Assembly: GCA_021464245.1 (NCBI GenBank) | Contig: JADCRB010000013.1 | Span: 9,974,095 to 10,038,094, forward strand | From: Carallia brachiata | Lineage: Eukaryota; Streptophyta; Magnoliopsida; Malpighiales; Rhizophoraceae | DNA length: 64,000 nt | Direction of reading: 5' to 3' | Shown: piece by piece, positions 61,481 through 64,000 of the stretch | How positions within the stretch are numbered: the first letter of the stretch is position 1 | Layout of the letters: every line of letters begins with the position of its first letter | The notes under the pieces: model-generated | Database searches by the model: none | Seen by the model: the letters and a program-made list of their open reading frames with translations, nothing else | What the model was told of the DNA's origin: nothing | Translations under genes and position numbers: made by a program

Positions 61481-63555
61481 ATGGAATCCTCATCCAATGA
61501 AAACAAGAGACCTTTCTTTGATGGTAGTGATTTTCAATACTATAAAGATCATATGGAAAGTTATCTTAAATTTAAGGGGATGAAAGTTTGGCAAAGTGTA
61601 GAAGAGGGACCATATGTGCCTAAGGAAGAAGTTGTTGATGATAAGGGAGTAAAAACCTTGAGAGTAAAACCAATAGAAAAATGGGATGAAGAGGACTATA
61701 AGAAAAACCAAATCGATGAAAGAGCATATTATTATTTGAAAACGTCCATAGCTAGAAGTGAATATAACACCATCAAACATTGTAAAAATGCTAAGGAAAT
61801 TTGGAATACATTGTGTCTCTCAAATGAAGGGACATTAAAAGTTAGGAAAGTTAAACTTGGCATGTTTATGAAAGACTTTAAACTTTTCACTATGAGACCA
61901 AATGAATCGGTTAAAAGTGTGTATGATAGACTCATGATTATTGCTAATGGACTAACCGATCTTGGCAAAGTGTTTGGAAAGGGTGAACTTGTGCAGAAAT
62001 TAATGAATTCGATGAATGAGGAATACAAAATGAAGATTAATGTCATTGAAGAAACTCACAACGTGGAGGAGCTAACCATGGAAGAGTTACTTGGGTCCTT
62101 GATAACTCATGAGATCAAACTCAAAAGGAGAAGTGCATTACCACAAGAAAGACTTTAAACTTTTCACTATGAGACCAAATGAATCGGTTAAAAGTGTGTA
62201 CGATAGACTCATGATTATTGCTAATGGACTAACCGATCTTGGCAAAGTGTTTGGAAAGGGTGAACTTGTGCAGAAATTAATGAATTCGATGAATGAGGAA
62301 TACAAAATGAAGATTAATGCCATTGAAGAAACTCACAACGTGGAGGAGCTAACCATGGAAGAGTTACTTGGGTCCTTGATAACTCATGAGATCAAACTCA
62401 AAAGGAGAAGTGCATTACCACAAGTAGAACCATCCTCAAAAAATGTAGCACTCATGGCTCTAGATGATAACGATGAAAGTGACAATGAGGTAATGAATCT
62501 TTCCTCTTATGAAGAACTTAGAGAAACTTTTGATGAGTTATTGATCACATTTAAAAGAAAATGTAAACAATATAAAGAGCAAAAGAAAGCATATGAAAAA
62601 CTTTTGTTAGAGAAAGATGAAATTATCTTGGAAAATAGTCTTTTAAAAGAAGAACTTGAAAAGGATAAAATTAGATCATAAATCAACTTGTTGTGAGTTA
62701 AATTTTGTTAAATAAGAGCTTGCAATATCTAAAAAGGCCCCTAACTTCAAAGACAATTTACATCATGCTTTGGAAAAAGAAATTGAAGACCTTAAAGAAA
62801 AGAATTCAAATTTAGAAAAGTCTTTTTTAAAATTCACATTAGGTAGCAATAAGTTAGATGAGATGTTATCTTTTCAAAAGAAATTTTTTGACAAATCCGG
62901 TTTGGTCTACCTCACTAAAAATAAGACTAATCCCATAAAAGAAAAGAAAATTGTTGTATCATGTTTTTATTGCCATAAAGAAGGACACAAATTTCATGAT
63001 TGTAGACTTAGAAGGCCTAGTGATCCCAACAAGTATGTGTCATCTTCTAAAGTTTGGGCAAAACCTAATAAATTCAAACAAGTATGGATGGTTAAGGATT
63101 CAATGAAGAAGAATGATTGTTGTAACATTGAAGGACCCAAAAAGATATGGGTACCAAAATATTCTACATCTTGTTTTGTAGGTGGAAAAGTGCTTGAAGG
63201 CAACATATTTTAAAGAAGATGCCATTTGGTACCTTGATAGTGGATGTGCAAGGCATATGACCGGAGAAGCATCATTTTTCTCCACACTAAAAAGCAAGGA
63301 TGGAGGATGTGTCACGTTTGGAGACAATGGAAAAGGCAAAATGATTGGGGTTGGCACTATAGGTAACAATGTATCAAGTTTTATTGAGGATGTTGCTTTA
63401 GTAAGTGGTTCAAAGCACAACTTAATTAGCATTAGCCAATTGTGTGATAAAGGTTTTGAGGTATTATTCAAACCCATGACTTGTGAAGTATATGATCCCC
63501 ATACTAAAGCATTGAGATTTGTAGGAAAAAGAATAAGTTGTGTAATGCATGTGCT
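61481..63555 (+). mobile_element. Ty1-copia gag-protease region, broken frames
   Basis: From 61481 an ORF begins MESSSNENKRPFFDGSDFQY and reads a copia-type gag (KDHMESYLKFKGMKVW, KEIWNTLCLSNEGT, VKSVYDRLMIIANGL). A 277-bp tandem duplication (61870-62423) shifts the frame. Gag then continues to a stop at 62679-62681, with a lysine/glutamate-rich coiled-coil segment resuming near 62690 in another frame. A CCHC zinc knuckle CFYCHKEGHKFHDC lies near 62958-63000, followed after another frame change by the protease start WYLDSGCARHMTG at about 63228, holding the DSG active-site motif. The usual GAG-pre-integrase and integrase do not follow, because the sequence diverges at about 63556. This is a dead or badly assembled element. 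The lineage (SIRE-like) is a guess from the gag and LTR style. Confidence 0.85.
61870..62423 (+). repeat. 277-bp tandem duplication inside gag
   Basis: Copy 1 is 61870-62146 and copy 2 is 62147-62423, nearly identical (differences seen at GTGTATGATAG/GTGTACGATAG and AATGTCATTG/AATGCCATTG). The unit is not a multiple of three, so it ends the first gag frame. Confidence 0.9.
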
Positions 63556-64000
63556 TGTTAAGACCCTAAGGTTTCAGTTTTTGGTTTTGATGATTGCTAA
63601 ACACTGAGAGTTACTAATATGTTTATTTAAGTGTGTAGTTAAATGATTTAATCAAATAAACATCAATTGAAATGGAAGCAATGCTAGCATAAGGCAACTA
63701 TTGATATTGGTCATTCAGTGTAAGTACTATCCAGTATGGTCAATTTTAAAAGGCTCGTTTGCTCACATGGAGATGAACTAGATAATGTGCTATATACGGT
63801 TAGAAAGATAATTCTGTCTAGTTTCTGAATTCTCAAGAATCATCTCAATTGGATTTTTGGAGGAAGTTATAGTCTATGAACTGAAAGGTGCTCAATCTGT
63901 CAAGGCAGACAGGATCAGTCCACTTTAAGAGATGATTGCGACCAAATGGGAAGGAACTAGCTGTTGAGTTTTATATGCATACAAATATAATTCTGTCTAG
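63556..64000 (+). repeat. probable start of a second LTR, nested in the copia element, cut by the window end
   Basis: The protease-side ORF loses similarity to copia proteins at a TGTTAAGACCC junction. What follows has no coding sense but carries GGTTTTGATGATTGC, the motif that also lies near the start of the LTR at 60007. This suggests the 5' end of another LTR retrotransposon inserted here. The other end is outside the window. Confidence 0.45.

Noticed and set aside
1..64000. A biosynthetic gene cluster linking the P450, UGT and transcription factor
   Set aside because: The genes are 15-30 kb apart, separated by unrelated genes and transposons, and at least one is broken. Nothing in the sequence ties them to one pathway.

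Overview
The window is nuclear DNA of a flowering plant. The genes have GT-AG introns and products typical of eudicots, the intergenic DNA is very AT-rich, and it is loaded with plant transposons (LINE, Ty1-copia, hAT, PIF/Harbinger-like, long-TIR foldbacks). I cannot name the species. Six host genes can be rebuilt exon by exon: an ALMT12/QUAC1-type anion channel (1534-4476, minus), a PIRL-type leucine-rich-repeat protein (9635-11961, plus), a NAC071/096-type transcription factor (17353-19189, minus), a UGT92A-type glycosyltransferase (32572-34074, minus), the glycine-cleavage H-protein (45613-47613, plus) and a CYP88-type (ent-kaurenoic acid oxidase-like) cytochrome P450 (49124-55365, minus). 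They are unrelated single genes, not a cluster with a shared pathway.

Layout: 0-20 kb is the gene-containing arm (ALMT, PIRL, NAC) with AT-rich spacers. 20-32.5 kb is gene-poor, with a 250-bp tandem duplication, a GA-rich tract and a TTA-flanked non-autonomous element. 32.5-42.2 kb holds the UGT, a second TTA-flanked element, a 5'-truncated LINE bounded by a perfect 21-bp target-site duplication, and a third TTA-flanked element with a roughly 1-kb CT-rich core. 43.2-44.3 kb is a long-inverted-repeat element, followed directly by an orphan first exon resembling 3-hydroxyisobutyryl-CoA hydrolase. 45.6-55.4 kb holds the H-protein gene and the P450. 57.1-58.0 kb keeps a decayed copy of the last two P450 exons. 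From 60.0 kb to the end lies a Ty1-copia retrotransposon (LTR, primer-binding site, gag, zinc knuckle, protease), apparently cut by the start of another LTR at about 63556.

Two observations stand out. First, the P450 first exon is split by a 955-bp hAT-like element with matching terminal inverted repeats and an 8-bp target duplication (7/8 identical). It places a stop codon right after the membrane anchor, while the TATA box, all splice sites and the downstream exons remain readable. Second, the NAC, UGT, H-protein and P450 genes and the LINE each need extra bases to stay in frame. Nine of these breaks that I could define are the loss of exactly one base, mostly in a short homopolymer. That points to consensus errors in the assembly more than to biology, and it weakens any pseudogene call based on frameshifts alone. 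I did not find a convincing previously undescribed molecular system.
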